From positions 124,001-188,000 of the forward strand of contig CAVSCE010000011.1 in NCBI GenBank assembly GCA_963726375.1: a DNA stretch of 64,000 nt, written 5' to 3'. How positions within the stretch are numbered: position 1 is the stretch's first letter; every line of letters begins with the position of its first letter. The notes beneath the pieces were generated by a model. It was not told where the DNA came from, searched no databases, and worked only from the letters and a program-made list of their open reading frames with translations. Below, piece by piece: positions 35,272-46,116 of this stretch. The position numbers and the translations under genes are program-made. Origin of the DNA: UTCFX2 sp963726375. Its GTDB lineage: Bacteria; Chloroflexota; Anaerolineae; Anaerolineales; UBA4823.

Positions 35272-36948
35272 ATGAATGATCAGCAAGTAATTTTTTCGAT
35301 GATGAGAGTTGGGCGAGTTTTCCCGCCGGGGAACAAGCCTGTTTTGCGCGACATATCTTTGGGTTTTTATTACGGTGCGAAGATCGGTGTCGTTGGCCTG
35401 AACGGCGCCGGTAAGAGCACGCTGCTGCGGATCATCGCTGGATTGGATGCCGGCTATAACGGTGAGGTGACCTTTTCGAAAGGCTACTCGGTTGGGATGC
35501 TCGCTCAAGAGCCGCAGCTCGATCCGGATAAGACAGTCAGGCAGGTAGTCGAAGAAGCTGTCCAGCCGATCGTCGAGATGCTCGCCCGTTTTGACGAGGT
35601 CAACAACCGCTTCGCGGATCCGGACGCCGACTTTGAGGCGCTGATCGAGGAGCAAGCTCGCCTGCAGGAGCAGCTTGACCGGATGGATGCCTGGACGCTC
35701 GATAACCGCCTGGAGGTAGCGCTGGACGCCTTACGCTGCCCGCCTGGCGAGACGCCGGTTTCGGTGCTCTCGGGCGGCGAGCGGCGGCGGGTCGCGCTGT
35801 GCCGGCTGCTGCTGACCGAGCCGGATATCCTGCTGCTCGACGAGCCGACCAACCACCTGGACGCCGAGTCGGTCGCCTGGCTGGAAAAACACCTGCAGCA
35901 GTACCGCGGCACGGTGATCGCCGTCACGCACGACCGCTATTTCCTGGATAACGTCGCAGGTTGGATCCTCGAGCTCGACCGCGGCTACGGGATCCCGTGG
36001 CGGGGAAATTACTCGTCCTGGCTGGAACAGAAGCGCGACCGCCTGGCGCGCGAAGAAAGTGCCGAAACCCGCCGCCAGAAGACGCTCGAGCGCGAGCTGG
36101 AATGGATCCGCATGTCGCCGCGCGCCCGCCAGGCAAAAGGCAAGGCGCGCTACACGGCCTACGACCAGCTTCTGAACCAGGATTTCGAACAGCGCCGCGA
36201 AGAGCTGGAGATTTATATCCCCCCTGGTCCAAGGCTTGGGAATCGCGTGATCGAGCTCAAAGATGTGACTAAGGGGTACGAGGACCGCCTGCTGATCGAT
36301 GGGCTCACCGTCAGCATCCCGCCGGGCGGGATCGTCGGGATGATCGGTCCGAACGGCGCCGGAAAAACAACGCTGCTGCGGCTGATCACCGGCCAGGAAG
36401 TGCCCGATTCAGGCACGGTCCAGGTCGGCGAGACGGTCCAGATGGCTTATGTCGACCAGAGCCGTGAAGACCTCGATCCGGAAAAGACCGTTTGGGAGGA
36501 GATTTCTGAAGGCGAAGAGACGCTTCAGCTCGGCGGACGGAGGATGAACTCGCGCGCTTACGTCTCAAGCTTCAATTTCCTCGGAGGCGACCAGCAGAAG
36601 AAGGTAGGGACGCTTTCCGGCGGCGAGCGAAACCGGGTCCACCTCGCAAAGATGCTGACCCGCGGCGCGAACGTTCTGCTGCTCGACGAGCCAACCAACG
36701 ACCTGGATGTGAACACGCTGCGCGCCCTCGAAGAAGGGCTGGAGAATTTTGCCGGCTGCGCGATCGTCGTCTCGCACGACCGCTGGTTCCTGGACCGGAT
36801 CGCGACCCACATCCTGGCCTTCGAAGGCGAAAGCCAACTGCGCTGGTCGGAAGGGAATTGGTCGGATTACGAGGCAGATCGAAGAAAGCGCCTGGGGATA
36901 GCCGCCGACCAACCGCACAGGATCAAATATCGAAGTCTGAAGCGCTGA
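35272..36948 (+). CDS. ettA: Energy-dependent translational throttle protein EttA (ABC-F ATPase)
   Basis: A soluble ABC-F protein that binds the ribosomal E site and gates the first peptide bond according to ADP/ATP. 558 residues, intact. Two nucleotide-binding domains are seen: Walker A GLNGAGKST at residues 42-50, signature LSGGERRRVAL and Walker B LLLDEPTNHLD in the first, and GPNGAGKTT, LSGGERNRVHL and LLLDEPTNDLD in the second. The intervening linker (P-site tRNA interaction motif) has RLAREESAETRRQKTLERE and SPRARQAKGKARYTAYDQLL, the EttA pattern. There are no membrane helices, so it is not a transporter. A strong terminator follows. Confidence 0.95.
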   Translation: MNDQQVIFSMMRVGRVFPPGNKPVLRDISLGFYYGAKIGVVGLNGAGKSTLLRIIAGLDAGYNGEVTFSKGYSVGMLAQEPQLDPDKTVRQVVEEAVQPIVEMLARFDEVNNRFADPDADFEALIEEQARLQEQLDRMDAWTLDNRLEVALDALRCPPGETPVSVLSGGERRRVALCRLLLTEPDILLLDEPTNHLDAESVAWLEKHLQQYRGTVIAVTHDRYFLDNVAGWILELDRGYGIPWRGNYSSWLEQKRDRLAREESAETRRQKTLERELEWIRMSPRARQAKGKARYTAYDQLLNQDFEQRREELEIYIPPGPRLGNRVIELKDVTKGYEDRLLIDGLTVSIPPGGIVGMIGPNGAGKTTLLRLITGQEVPDSGTVQVGETVQMAYVDQSREDLDPEKTVWEEISEGEETLQLGGRRMNSRAYVSSFNFLGGDQQKKVGTLSGGERNRVHLAKMLTRGANVLLLDEPTNDLDVNTLRALEEGLENFAGCAIVVSHDRWFLDRIATHILAFEGESQLRWSEGNWSDYEADRRKRLGIAADQPHRIKYRSLKR

Positions 36949-36960
36949 GATTTGTTAAAA

Positions 36961-37005
36961 ACAGCCCAAAAGGTCACCAAAACCTTTTGGGCTGTTTCTT
37001 TTTGT
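36961..37005 (+). terminator. Rho-independent terminator after ettA
   Basis: A 13-bp stem (ACAGCCCAAAAGG at 36961-36973 with CCTTTTGGGCTGT at 36983-36995), nine-base loop, then TTTCTTTTTG. It may also act for the converging ABC operon that ends at 37034. Confidence 0.93.
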
Positions 37006-37033
37006 GTGGAAAAACTTGAAGAGAACTCCTTGC

Positions 37034-38046
37034 CTAGACCAGGTGGCAGGCGACCCAATGGGCTGGTGCAGCTTCACGCCAGACCGGTTCCTGCTCGGAG
37101 CAGATCTGCTGAGCGATCGGGCAGCGTGGGTGGAAGCGGCAGCCGGACGGCGGGTTGATCGGGCTGGGCACATCCCCGCTCAGGATGATCCGCTGGCGAG
37201 CTCGGTCCTTTTTCGGGTCAGGGATCGGCACGGCCGAAAGCAGGGACTGGGTATACGGGTGAAGAGGATTTTCATACAGCTCGTCGCGCTCGGCCAGCTC
37301 TGCCAGCACGCCCAGGTACATCACCGCCACGCGGTCGCAGATGTGCCGGACCATGCTCAGGTCGTGGGCGATGAAAAGATAAGTCAGCCCGAACTGATCC
37401 TGCAGGTCCTCGAGCAGGTTGACGACCTGGGCCTGGATCGAGACATCCAGGGCGGAGATCGGCTCGTCGCAGACGATGAACGACGGATTGGACGCCAGGG
37501 CGCGGGCGATCCCGATCCGCTGGCGCTGACCGCCGGAGAACTCGTGCGGGAAGCGGTTGATCAGGCGCGGGCTCAGACCAACCAGCAGCATCAGCTCATT
37601 GACTCGCTCATCGCGTTCCTTCACGGTATCGAGCAAGTGGTGGACCCGGATCGGCTCGCCGATGATCGCGCTGACCGTCCAGCGCGGGTTCAGCGAAGCA
37701 TATGGATCCTGGAAGATCATCTGTGCCTTTTGTCGAAAGTTGGACATCTGCGCCTTTGTGGCTGAGTTCACCGGGATGCCTGCGACGATCACCTCACCGC
37801 TGGTGATCGGGTAAAGCGCCAGGATCGTCCGACCGGCGGTCGTCTTGCCGCAGCCGCTCTCCCCGACCAGCCCGAGCGTCTCGCCGCGCCGGATTTCGAA
37901 GGAAATCCCATCTACTGCTTTCACCGCGCCGACCGTGCGTTCGATGATCAAACCCTGAGTGATCGGGAAGTGCTTGACCAGGTTGCGCACCTGGATCAGG
38001 TTCGAGCCGAGGGAATCGTAATCAGGCGCTGAGGCTGGTTCCGATG

Positions 38047-38050
<4 letters not shown>
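37034..38050 (-). CDS. Peptide ABC transporter ATP-binding protein, OppF/DppF type
   Basis: 338 residues from ATG 38050. One of the two ATPases of a peptide/nickel (Dpp/Opp) importer. Walker A is GESGCGKTT, the Q-loop is MIFQDPYASLNPR, the signature is FSGGQRQRIGIARAL and Walker B is FIVCDEPISALDVSIQ. The C-terminal region has the Opp/Dpp zinc- or cluster-like pattern CRFHPRCP followed by two more Cys (QQICSEQ, HWVACH). The ATG overlaps the stop of the OppD gene (ATGA at 38047-38050), so the two ATPases are coupled. It is the last gene of the operon; the frame extends to 38083 but the overlap decides the start. Confidence 0.95.
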
Positions 38051-39037
<987 letters not shown>

Positions 39038-39080
39038 CCAGCCATCCTAAGATCCGGTTTTATTCAATAATGCTCGTTTT

Positions 39081-40040
39081 TCAGACTGCCCGGCTGTGCG
39101 GATCAAGGGCGTCTCTCAGCCCATCGCCCAGGAAGTTCATACCCAAGACAATCAGGGCAATCAGCATGCCGGGGAAAAACCACAGCCACCAGGCTGTGTC
39201 GATATAGTTGTAGGCGCCTTCGAGCATGTTTCCCCAGGTTGCCGTGGGAGGGCGGACGCCCATCCCCAAGAAGCTGATGTAGGCTTCCAGGGTGATCGCG
39301 GCGGCGACGCTCAGCGTGGCTGCCACGATAATCGGGGCGATGCTGTTCGGCAGAATGTGGCGGAAGATGATCTCGCGGGTAGATGTCCCGGTCGCTCTGG
39401 CAGCCAGGATGAAATCGTTTTCCTTCAGAGATAAGAATTGGGAGCGGACGATCCGCGCCAGATAAGGCCAGCTGGTGATCCCGATCACAACGATGATCAC
39501 CACCACGCTGCCGCTGAAGGTCCGTCCCATCGCTTCAATGTTGGGGATCGATTGGGCGAAGTACTTGGCCATCACCAGCAGCAGGAAGATTTGCGGGATC
39601 ACAAGGACAGCTTCAGTGAACCGCATCAGTACGCTGTCCACTTTTCCACCGAAGAAACCCGAGAGCGATCCGATCGAGACGCCAATCAGAAGCTCGACCA
39701 GCATCGCGGTCAGCCCGATCAGGATCGAGATCTGCCCGCCGTAGATCGTGCGCGCCAGGATGTCCCGCCCGACGGTGTCCGTCCCGAATGGATGCTCTCG
39801 GCTGGGCGCCTGCAGGCGCTGACCGGTATCGGTACGGTTGGCGTCAGCTTCACTGAAGAATAACATCCCACCGAATGCGTACAGGAACATCAGGATCAGC
39901 ACGATGCTGCCGAAGATCGCCATCTTGTGCCGGCGGAACCGCCGCCAGGTGAGCTGTCCCAGGGACAAGGGGGGCGTTTCCAGCTCGTCCGGCGTGAGAC
40001 TGGCAATCGGGTGGGGGGGTTGGGGTGCGGCGGTTTCCAT
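39081..40040 (-). CDS. Peptide ABC transporter permease, OppC/DppC type
   Basis: 319 residues, intact. Membrane subunit with six helices. The N-terminal WRRFRRHKMAIFGSIVLI segment precedes the first helix. EHPFGTDTVGRDILARTIYG is the typical DppC motif in the outer loop, and the EAA-type coupling loop is ARATGTSTREIIFRHILPNS. It ends with GMNFLGDGLRDALDPHSR, the family's C-terminal signature. It follows the OppB gene by 35 bp. Confidence 0.95.
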   Translation of the reverse strand: METAAPQPPHPIASLTPDELETPPLSLGQLTWRRFRRHKMAIFGSIVLILMFLYAFGGMLFFSEADANRTDTGQRLQAPSREHPFGTDTVGRDILARTIYGGQISILIGLTAMLVELLIGVSIGSLSGFFGGKVDSVLMRFTEAVLVIPQIFLLLVMAKYFAQSIPNIEAMGRTFSGSVVVIIVVIGITSWPYLARIVRSQFLSLKENDFILAARATGTSTREIIFRHILPNSIAPIIVAATLSVAAAITLEAYISFLGMGVRPPTATWGNMLEGAYNYIDTAWWLWFFPGMLIALIVLGMNFLGDGLRDALDPHSRAV

Positions 40041-40075
40041 CAGTAAGGTTTCTCGTTTGTTTATTTACTTTTGGG

Positions 40076-41108
40076 TTATTTATAACGGATGCGCGGATCG
40101 AGCCAGGCGTACAGCACATCTGCGATGATCTGAAAGATGATCACAGCGACGGCGATCATCATCAAGATGCCCATCACGACCGGGGTATCGGTGCGCGAGA
40201 CATGGTCCAGGAACAGCCGGCCCATCCCGGGCCAGCCGAAGATGCGCTCGGTGACGATCGCCCCTCCCAGCAGGAAGGGCAGGTCCAGCGCGACTAACGT
40301 AACGATCGGCAGGGCGGCGTTTTTTAATGCGTGAATGTAGATGATCTCCGGGCGCGGCAGGCCTTTTGCCTTGGCGGTACGGACGTAGTCCTGGCCCATC
40401 GCTTCCAGCATCGTGCTGCGGATGTAGCGGCTGTAGCCGGCGATAAAGCCAAAGGATAAGGTCGCGACCGGCAGCACCATATGCCAGGCAACCTGGGGTA
40501 CGGTCTTGCCCGCTTCGGGTTCGAACATCCCCACGGTCGGCAAATAAGGGAGCCCCCAGGCCTTGAAGTTCACTGCGAAGATGTACATCATTAATAAAGC
40601 GAAAAAGAAGACCGGCATCGAATAGAAGATGAAGGTCAGTGCTGGTGATGATGTTATCTGTCGCGGTGTATTGATGCAGGGCGGAGTAAATCCCAATCAG
40701 AAGGGCAGCACTAAGGATGATTGCTTCTGCCGTTATCATCAGCAGCAGCGTGTTCGGTAAGCGCTCGCCGATCACCTCGGTCACAGGTTTGCGGTTGACC
40801 AGCGAGACGCCAAAATCGCCGCGCAGCACCCCCTTGCGCTTGCCTGGCGTTTCGGCGACGCCGTCGCCGTCCATGTCTATCTTGGTCCAATCGTTCCCGA
40901 TCAGCCAGTAGAAGTACTGGACATAGACTGGTTTGTCCAGACCGAGCTGGCGGGTCAGGCGGATGCGGTCTTCGCTGCGCGTCACTTTACGCCCACCCAT
41001 CGTAGCGACTGGGTCGCCCATGTTCTCCATCAGGAAAAATATGACCATGCTGATGATGAACAGCAGCGGGATTGCCTGCAGCAGGCGGCGGATAATATAG
41101 CGTGTCAT
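40076..41108 (-). CDS. Peptide ABC transporter permease, OppB/DppB type, one inserted base
   Basis: About 343 residues after removing one base at about 40640, which joins TDNIITS to LTFIFYSMPVFFFALLM. The N-terminus MTRYIIRRLLQAIPLLFIIS is typical. GDFGVSLVNRKPVTEVIGERL lies in the usual position (given here as two parts in one block), the coupling loop is RTAKAKGLPRPEIIYIHALK, and the end is DVLYAWLDPRIRYK. Residues 78-83 read DMDGDG, an EF-hand/dockerin-like metal loop inserted in the outer loop. The ATG at 41108 is chosen over the TTG at 41120. It lies downstream of a strong intercistronic hairpin. Confidence 0.92.
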
Positions 41109-41122
41109 AACTAATACCAATG

Positions 41123-41157
41123 CATAGAGTGCAGGCAGGTTGCGCCTGCACTCTATG
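41123..41157 (-). promoter_or_regulatory. Intercistronic hairpin between the binding-protein and permease genes
   Basis: A perfect 14-bp stem (CATAGAGTGCAGGC at 41123-41136 with GCCTGCACTCTATG at 41144-41157) and 7-base loop in the 59-bp gap. No T run follows on the minus strand, so it fits an RNA-stabilising or attenuating element better than a full terminator. Confidence 0.75.
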
Positions 41158-41167
41158 ACAAAGGATG

Positions 41168-42981
41168 TTATTCAGCCAGATCCCACTCAGTGACGTTGAA
41201 GAAGGGGGTTGCACCGGACATCTTCACATTAAGCATTCGGCTGCTGAAGCCGAAGTAGTCCGGGTCTTGCCATAAGCCGATCCAGAAAGCCTTTTCAAAA
41301 ATCATCTTTGTGATCTGAAAGAAGGTCTGCTGGCGTTCGGCAAAATCGACCTGGGTCTCTTGCGCGGCCCACAACGCTTCAAAGTCCTCGTCGCAGAAGC
41401 CTGTAGGGTTCACGCCGGCAGGGCTTTCATCGGAGGGGATCTCAGCGCATCGCCAGACCACCGTGTTAGGATCAGGGAGAATCCGGCGAATTTGAATATT
41501 CGATGATATCCAGCGAGAAATTGGCCGATGGTCCGTCTTCGCCATAACCGGCGAAGAAGATATCCGCGTCGAAGCTCTGAAGGTCGAGCTTGATGCCGAC
41601 TTCAGCCAGCTCTTGCTGCGCCACAGCCTGAGTGTCCTGGCGGACTTCTCGGTTGGTTGTGCCGTATTTCAAGACCAGGTCGACGCCGTCTTTCTCACGC
41701 ACACCGTCGCCGTTGGTGTCCACCCAGCCGGCTTCTTCCAGCAAGGCTTTGGCTTTTTCGGGGTCATACGGATAGGGTTCGATGCTCGGATCTTCCCAGG
41801 GTGTGTTGTCCCAGTCCGTGGCAGGCACTTCTGCACGTCCAAGCAGCAGGTCCTCTACCAGCTTCTGGCGGTTGAAGCCATACGCCAGCGCCTGTCGGAC
41901 TCTGACATCTCTGAGCGCCGGGTTGCCCTTTTCTGGGTGCTGGTTGATAGTACCAGCCTTCATTGTATCCGGAGAGGGATTTCATGATCACAATCCCGGC
42001 CTCTTCTAACTCGGGCATGTCCGACATGGCGAAGAAGGTGCCCACATCGCCGTCGCCAGCTTTCAAGGCGGCGACCTGCGAAGCGTCATCCGGCACGAAG
42101 CGGAAGAACAGCTCGTCAATCTTAGGGTTTCGATCCCCAATAGTTTTCGTTTACGACAAAACGGGCAAAGCTGCCGGACTCCCATTCATGAAAACGACAT
42201 ACGGTCCACAGCCGACGGTCGGTGCTTTGTTATATTCGGCTGTATCGAGTGTGCCATCCTGCGTCGAAGACGGGCTGCAGGATGTGAGCAGGCAAGATGG
42301 TATGCTCCGGATTGTCCCGGCGAAAAGCCGCGACAGCCAGGGAGCAAACGGTTCTGTAAATGTGACGACCACAGTTCGCTCGTCAGGAGTTTCGACGGAC
42401 TCTGCCAGGTCAAATGGGGCGCGTGAGATGAGACGGCATTCGAATCAGCCATGACCATATCGTAGGTGAATTTGAAGTCGGCAGAGGTGATCGGCGTGCC
42501 GTCTGACCATTTGATATCGTCGCGCAGCTTCAAGGTGATCGTCCGGCCGTCCTCGGATAAGCCGCCGTTCTCTGCGGATGGGATTTCGGTGACCAGGCCG
42601 GGAATGGCTCCATTATTATCATCGAACCACCAGGCCTGGCAGCGTATAGATCGGGATAGAGTACGGTCACAAACCACATATTGGTGTACAGCGGGTTGAG
42701 GGTGTCGAACTCCTGGGTCCAGATGAACGTGGCTACTTTTTTCTCAGCGGGTTCGGCAGGTGGAGGTGCTTCGGTTTCGGCTGGAGCGGGGGGTTCGGTT
42801 GCTTCAACAACTGGAGCTGCGGGCTCCTCTACAGCGGGAGCTTCGGTCGCTGCTGGTGCAGCTGGAGCTTCAGTCTCAACCGGTGCCGGGGCGGGCGTCG
42901 CGGCTGGGGCGCAGCCAGCCAGGACCAGGCTGGCAATCACAAACAGGAATAGGATCGTTCGGCGATTTGTATCGGAAACAT
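41168..42981 (-). CDS. Peptide ABC transporter substrate-binding protein (SBP family 5), several frameshifts
   Basis: ATG 42981 with AAGGAG upstream begins the gene, and the C-terminal frame ends at 41168; about 604 codons are spread over at least five frame segments. The restored N-terminus has TNRRTILFLFVIASLVLAGC, a lipobox, then a long Ala/Pro/Glu linker. Recognisable family 5 parts are FIWTQEFDTLNPLYTN, DGRTITLKLRDDIKWSDGTP, TSADFKFTYDMVM, LRDVRVRQALAYGFNRQKLV, YPYDPEKAKALLEEAGWVDT and the C-terminal VTEWDLAE. It should capture peptides outside the cell for the permeases downstream. With this many breaks it could be a true pseudogene, but its neighbours share the same kind of indels. Confidence 0.82.
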
Positions 42982-43137
42982 TCGGTTCTCCTTCTCAATT
43001 AATTGATTGGACTTTTTTTATGAGAATGCTTGACCAACTGTTTACTTGCGATTGTTTTCTGCCTCCGCCGGTTGATTCACCTCCTTGCTATTAAATTATT
43101 ATATATCGAATGCCAGATAAGTAAAGTAAACTGGTGG

Positions 43138-44914
43138 TCAAGAATCAGGTTGAATTTCCCACTCCAGGATGTTAAAGAACGGCGTGATCCCAGAGAGCTG
43201 GACGTTCTTCAGCCGCGGATTGGCTGCCCAGAAGTCCGGATCGTTCCAGAGGCCGACAAAATAGGCTTTCTCGAAGATGGTCTTGGAGATCGTATGAAAG
43301 GTCTGCTGGCGCTGCTCGATCGTCAATTTCGGCTGACTGCTGCTTGAACAAGGAGTTCGAGCTCCTGGTCGCACAGGTACGACCAGTTCTCGCCATCCGG
43401 CAGCTCCTGGGAGGGGATATGGTCGCACAGGAAATCGTTCGTCCCCGGTTCCGGATAATTTGAAGTACGGGCTGCATATTGAAAGATGTCGAGCTGCCCG
43501 GTCGCGGCCGGTCCGCCCTGCCCCAGATCCGCAAAGAAAACCGCCGAATCGTAATTCGAAGGAGTCACGCTCACACCAATTGCAGCGAGATATTTTTGGA
43601 TTTCAAGCTGGACAGCCTGGCGGACTTCAGAAGTCGTGGTTCCATAGGTCAGGTTCAATTCCACGCCGTCTTTATCCCGGCTGCCGTTCCCATTGCTGTC
43701 CACCCAGCCGGCTTCATCCAGCAGGCTTTTCGACTTTTCCGGATCGTAAGCCCACGGCTTCAGGCCGGGGTCGATATACGGGGTCTCGTCCCAATAAGAA
43801 ATCGCGGCCTTGCGGTCGCCGGCGTATAAATTCTGAATGATCGCCGCCCGATCCACCGCCATCGCGATCGCCTGACGGACTCGGACGTCCTGGAGCGCCG
43901 GGTGACCGTTGGTCGGGTCCAGGAAATAAAAGAAACCTTCCCGATAGCCCGAATTCACAGCCAGGATCTGCATGTTCGCGGCTTTCATGATCGGAACCTG
44001 GGTTGTGCTGTCGACCAGAAAGATCGAAAGGTCTGCCTGGCCCGCGATGATCGCCTGGGCTTTCGAGGCATCATCGGGGAAAAACTTTACAAGTATTTTC
44101 CCGATAATCGGATAGTCCCGCCAGTACTTCTCGTTAGTTTTGAATGTGACGCTTTCCCCGTCCACTTCGCTTTCAAAGACAAACGGTCCGCAGCCAACCC
44201 CTGGTGTGAAGTTCCAGGCCGCTTCCTGGATCGAGCCCTGCGCGATGAACTCCGGCTCGAGGATATGGGCGGGCAGCAGAACCTTCCACAACGAGTACAG
44301 CCAGGCATTGTTCGGCTCTTTGAAACGGACTACCACTGTCTGCGGGTCCGGTGCGCTGACCTCCTCGATCAGGTCATACGGGGTCAGGTTGAGGACGTTG
44401 TTCTGCGGGTCGACGATCATTTGATATGTAAATTGAAAATCCTTGCTGGTGATCGGCTCGCCGTCCGACCAGGCGATGTCATCCCGCAGCTGAAACGTTA
44501 TTTCCCGGCCGTCGGCGGAGACACCGCCGTCTTTCACTGTGGGAATTTGCTTCACCAACACAGGCAGCGCATTTTCCTGGTCGTCGAAGTCCCACGCGCT
44601 GCAGTTCCAGATCCCGTAAACGATCTGGGAGGAGAGGTCTGGGCATACAGCGGGTTAAGCATGTCGAATTCTTGATTGAATGCCAGGATTGCGGTTTGGT
44701 CTCCTACCGTCCGCCGGAGTTCTTCGATTTCAGCGGGGGTTTCGACTGCGGGCGGCGCTGCTGTCGTCTCAGCAGCTGCAGCAGGGGTCTGGAGAGCGGG
44801 GATTTCGGTTGGAAGGGGCTCGGCCTGGGTCGGTGTGCTCGCACTTTGACAGGCCGAAACGAACAGCATGGTTAGGACCAATAAGCTTAAAAGGGTTGTG
44901 AAGCGTCTTCGCAT
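43138..44914 (-). CDS. Second peptide ABC transporter substrate-binding protein (SBP family 5), at least two frameshifts
   Basis: About 592 codons. The N-terminus has a signal ending in LFVSACQSAS (lipobox) and an Ala/Pro/Thr linker, then TAILAFNQEFDMLNPLYAQ. The frame breaks near 44555-44640 and again near 43330. The central frame holds DGREITFQLRDDIAWSDGEP, DFQFTYQMI, GVGCGPFVFESEVDGESVTF (20 residues), LQDVRVRQAIAMAVDRAAII and WAYDPEKSKSLLDEAGWVDS. The C-terminus is PFFNILEWEIQ. It is clearly a paralogue of the protein at 41168-42981 and is the first gene of the operon. Two binding proteins may widen the peptide range of one transporter. Confidence 0.85.
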
Positions 44915-45031
44915 TTTTCCTCCTTTAAATGCTCCAGCTCATCAGGCGATCAGAGGCGAAGGTTTCTGGGATGGATGGTTTATAATGGGGTTTCTGAGTC
45001 CTTACCTTCATTATAAACGAACTTTCTCACA

Positions 45032-45767
45032 ATGCCTTCCGCCTCAAAGCTTTTCATCGCCGGCGTGCGCGCCGAGCTCCCGATCCTGATCGGCGTCATC
45101 CCTTTCGGGATGATTTACGGCGTGCTGGCCCTGGAATCCGGCCTGAACTCGGGCCCAATCCCAGGCCATGTCTGCGATCGTTTTTGCCGGCTCTTCGCAG
45201 ATTGTCGCCACGCAGCTGGTGAGCGTCGGCGCTCCGGGGCTGGTGATGATCCTGACGATCGCGGTCATCAATCTTCGCCACGCCCTCTACGGCGCCTCGA
45301 TAGCCCCTTATCTTAAACCCCTGCGCCCGGCCTGGAAATGGCTGCTGGCTTACCTGCTGACAGACGAAGCCTATGCGGTCTCGGTGATCTTCTACCAGCA
45401 GACCGATCAGGTTGCCACCCCACCCGCCGAAGGGCTGCCTGAATCCCCACTCATCCGGCCGGCTGACAACCGGCATTGGTTTATGCTGGGTGCCGGCCTG
45501 GCTCTCTGGACTTCCTGGCAGCTGAGCACGGCGGTTGGGATCTCGCTCGGCGCGATTGTGCCCCAATCCTGGTCGCTGGACTTCACGCTCGCCCTGACCT
45601 TTATTGCCCTGGTCGTCCCAAATCTGAAAGATCGCCCGGGGGTGGCTTCCGCTTTGGCGGCTGGGATCGCGGCGATCGCGTTCTATGCCGTGCCGTATAA
45701 ATTAGGCCTGGTAATCGCTGCTCTGATCGGGATCTTCGTCGGTCTGCTGGTGGAGAAAAACCGGTGA
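45032..45767 (+). CDS. azlC: AzlC family branched-chain amino acid exporter subunit, one inserted base
   Basis: The large subunit of the AzlCD exporter. About 244 residues after removing one C from CCC at 45160-45162, joining LALESGLNSGPIQ to AMSAIVFAGSSQIVATQL. Typical family parts are ELPILIGVIPFGMIYGVLAL, INLRHALYGASIAPYLKPL and LLTDEAYAV. Several hydrophobic helices follow. A TATAAA box at 45012-45017 lies 14 bp before the ATG and no ribosome binding site is seen, so the leader is very short. The stop overlaps the GTG start of azlD (GTGA). Confidence 0.9.
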
Positions 45768-46087
45768 ACATCTGGCTCGTAATGATCCTGGCCGGGATTG
45801 CGACTTTTGCGATCCGCCTTTCTTTCATCGTGCTGATGGATCACAGCACGATGCCGCCCGTGATCGTTCGCTCGCTGCGCTATATCCCGCCTGCTGTGCT
45901 GTCGGCGATCATCTTCCCCGAGCTTTTCTTGCGGGACGGAGCATTCGACCTCTCGCTTGGGAATGCCCGACTGATTGCTGGCCTGCTCGCCGGGGTGGTC
46001 GCCTGGCGAACGCGCAGTGCCGTGCTGACGATCGTCGTCGGGATGGCTGGGCTGTGGGCGGTGACCTGGTTGGCTGCCCATTTTTAA
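45764..46087 (+). CDS. azlD: AzlD family small subunit of the branched-chain amino acid exporter
   Basis: 107 residues with about four short transmembrane helices. It starts with GTG at 45764, overlapping the azlC stop by 4 bp, the usual arrangement for this pair. Typical features are the N-terminal LVMILAGIATFAIRLSFIVL, RSLRYIPPAVLSAIIFPELF and the final WLAAHF. AzlC and AzlD together export branched-chain amino acids or analogues. Export of amino acids is plausible for a peptide-fed organism. Confidence 0.9.
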   Translation: MNIWLVMILAGIATFAIRLSFIVLMDHSTMPPVIVRSLRYIPPAVLSAIIFPELFLRDGAFDLSLGNARLIAGLLAGVVAWRTRSAVLTIVVGMAGLWAVTWLAAHF

Positions 46088-46102
46088 TTCGAACTGATGT
46101 GC

Positions 46103-46108
46103 TATAAT
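46103..46108 (+). promoter_or_regulatory. -10 box of the helicase/nuclease operon
   Basis: A perfect TATAAT ends 8 bp before the ATG at 46117. The intervening bases CCGGGAGG look like a ribosome binding site but abut the ATG, too close for normal use, so initiation may be leaderless. Confidence 0.5.
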
Positions 46109-46116
46109 CCGGGAGG

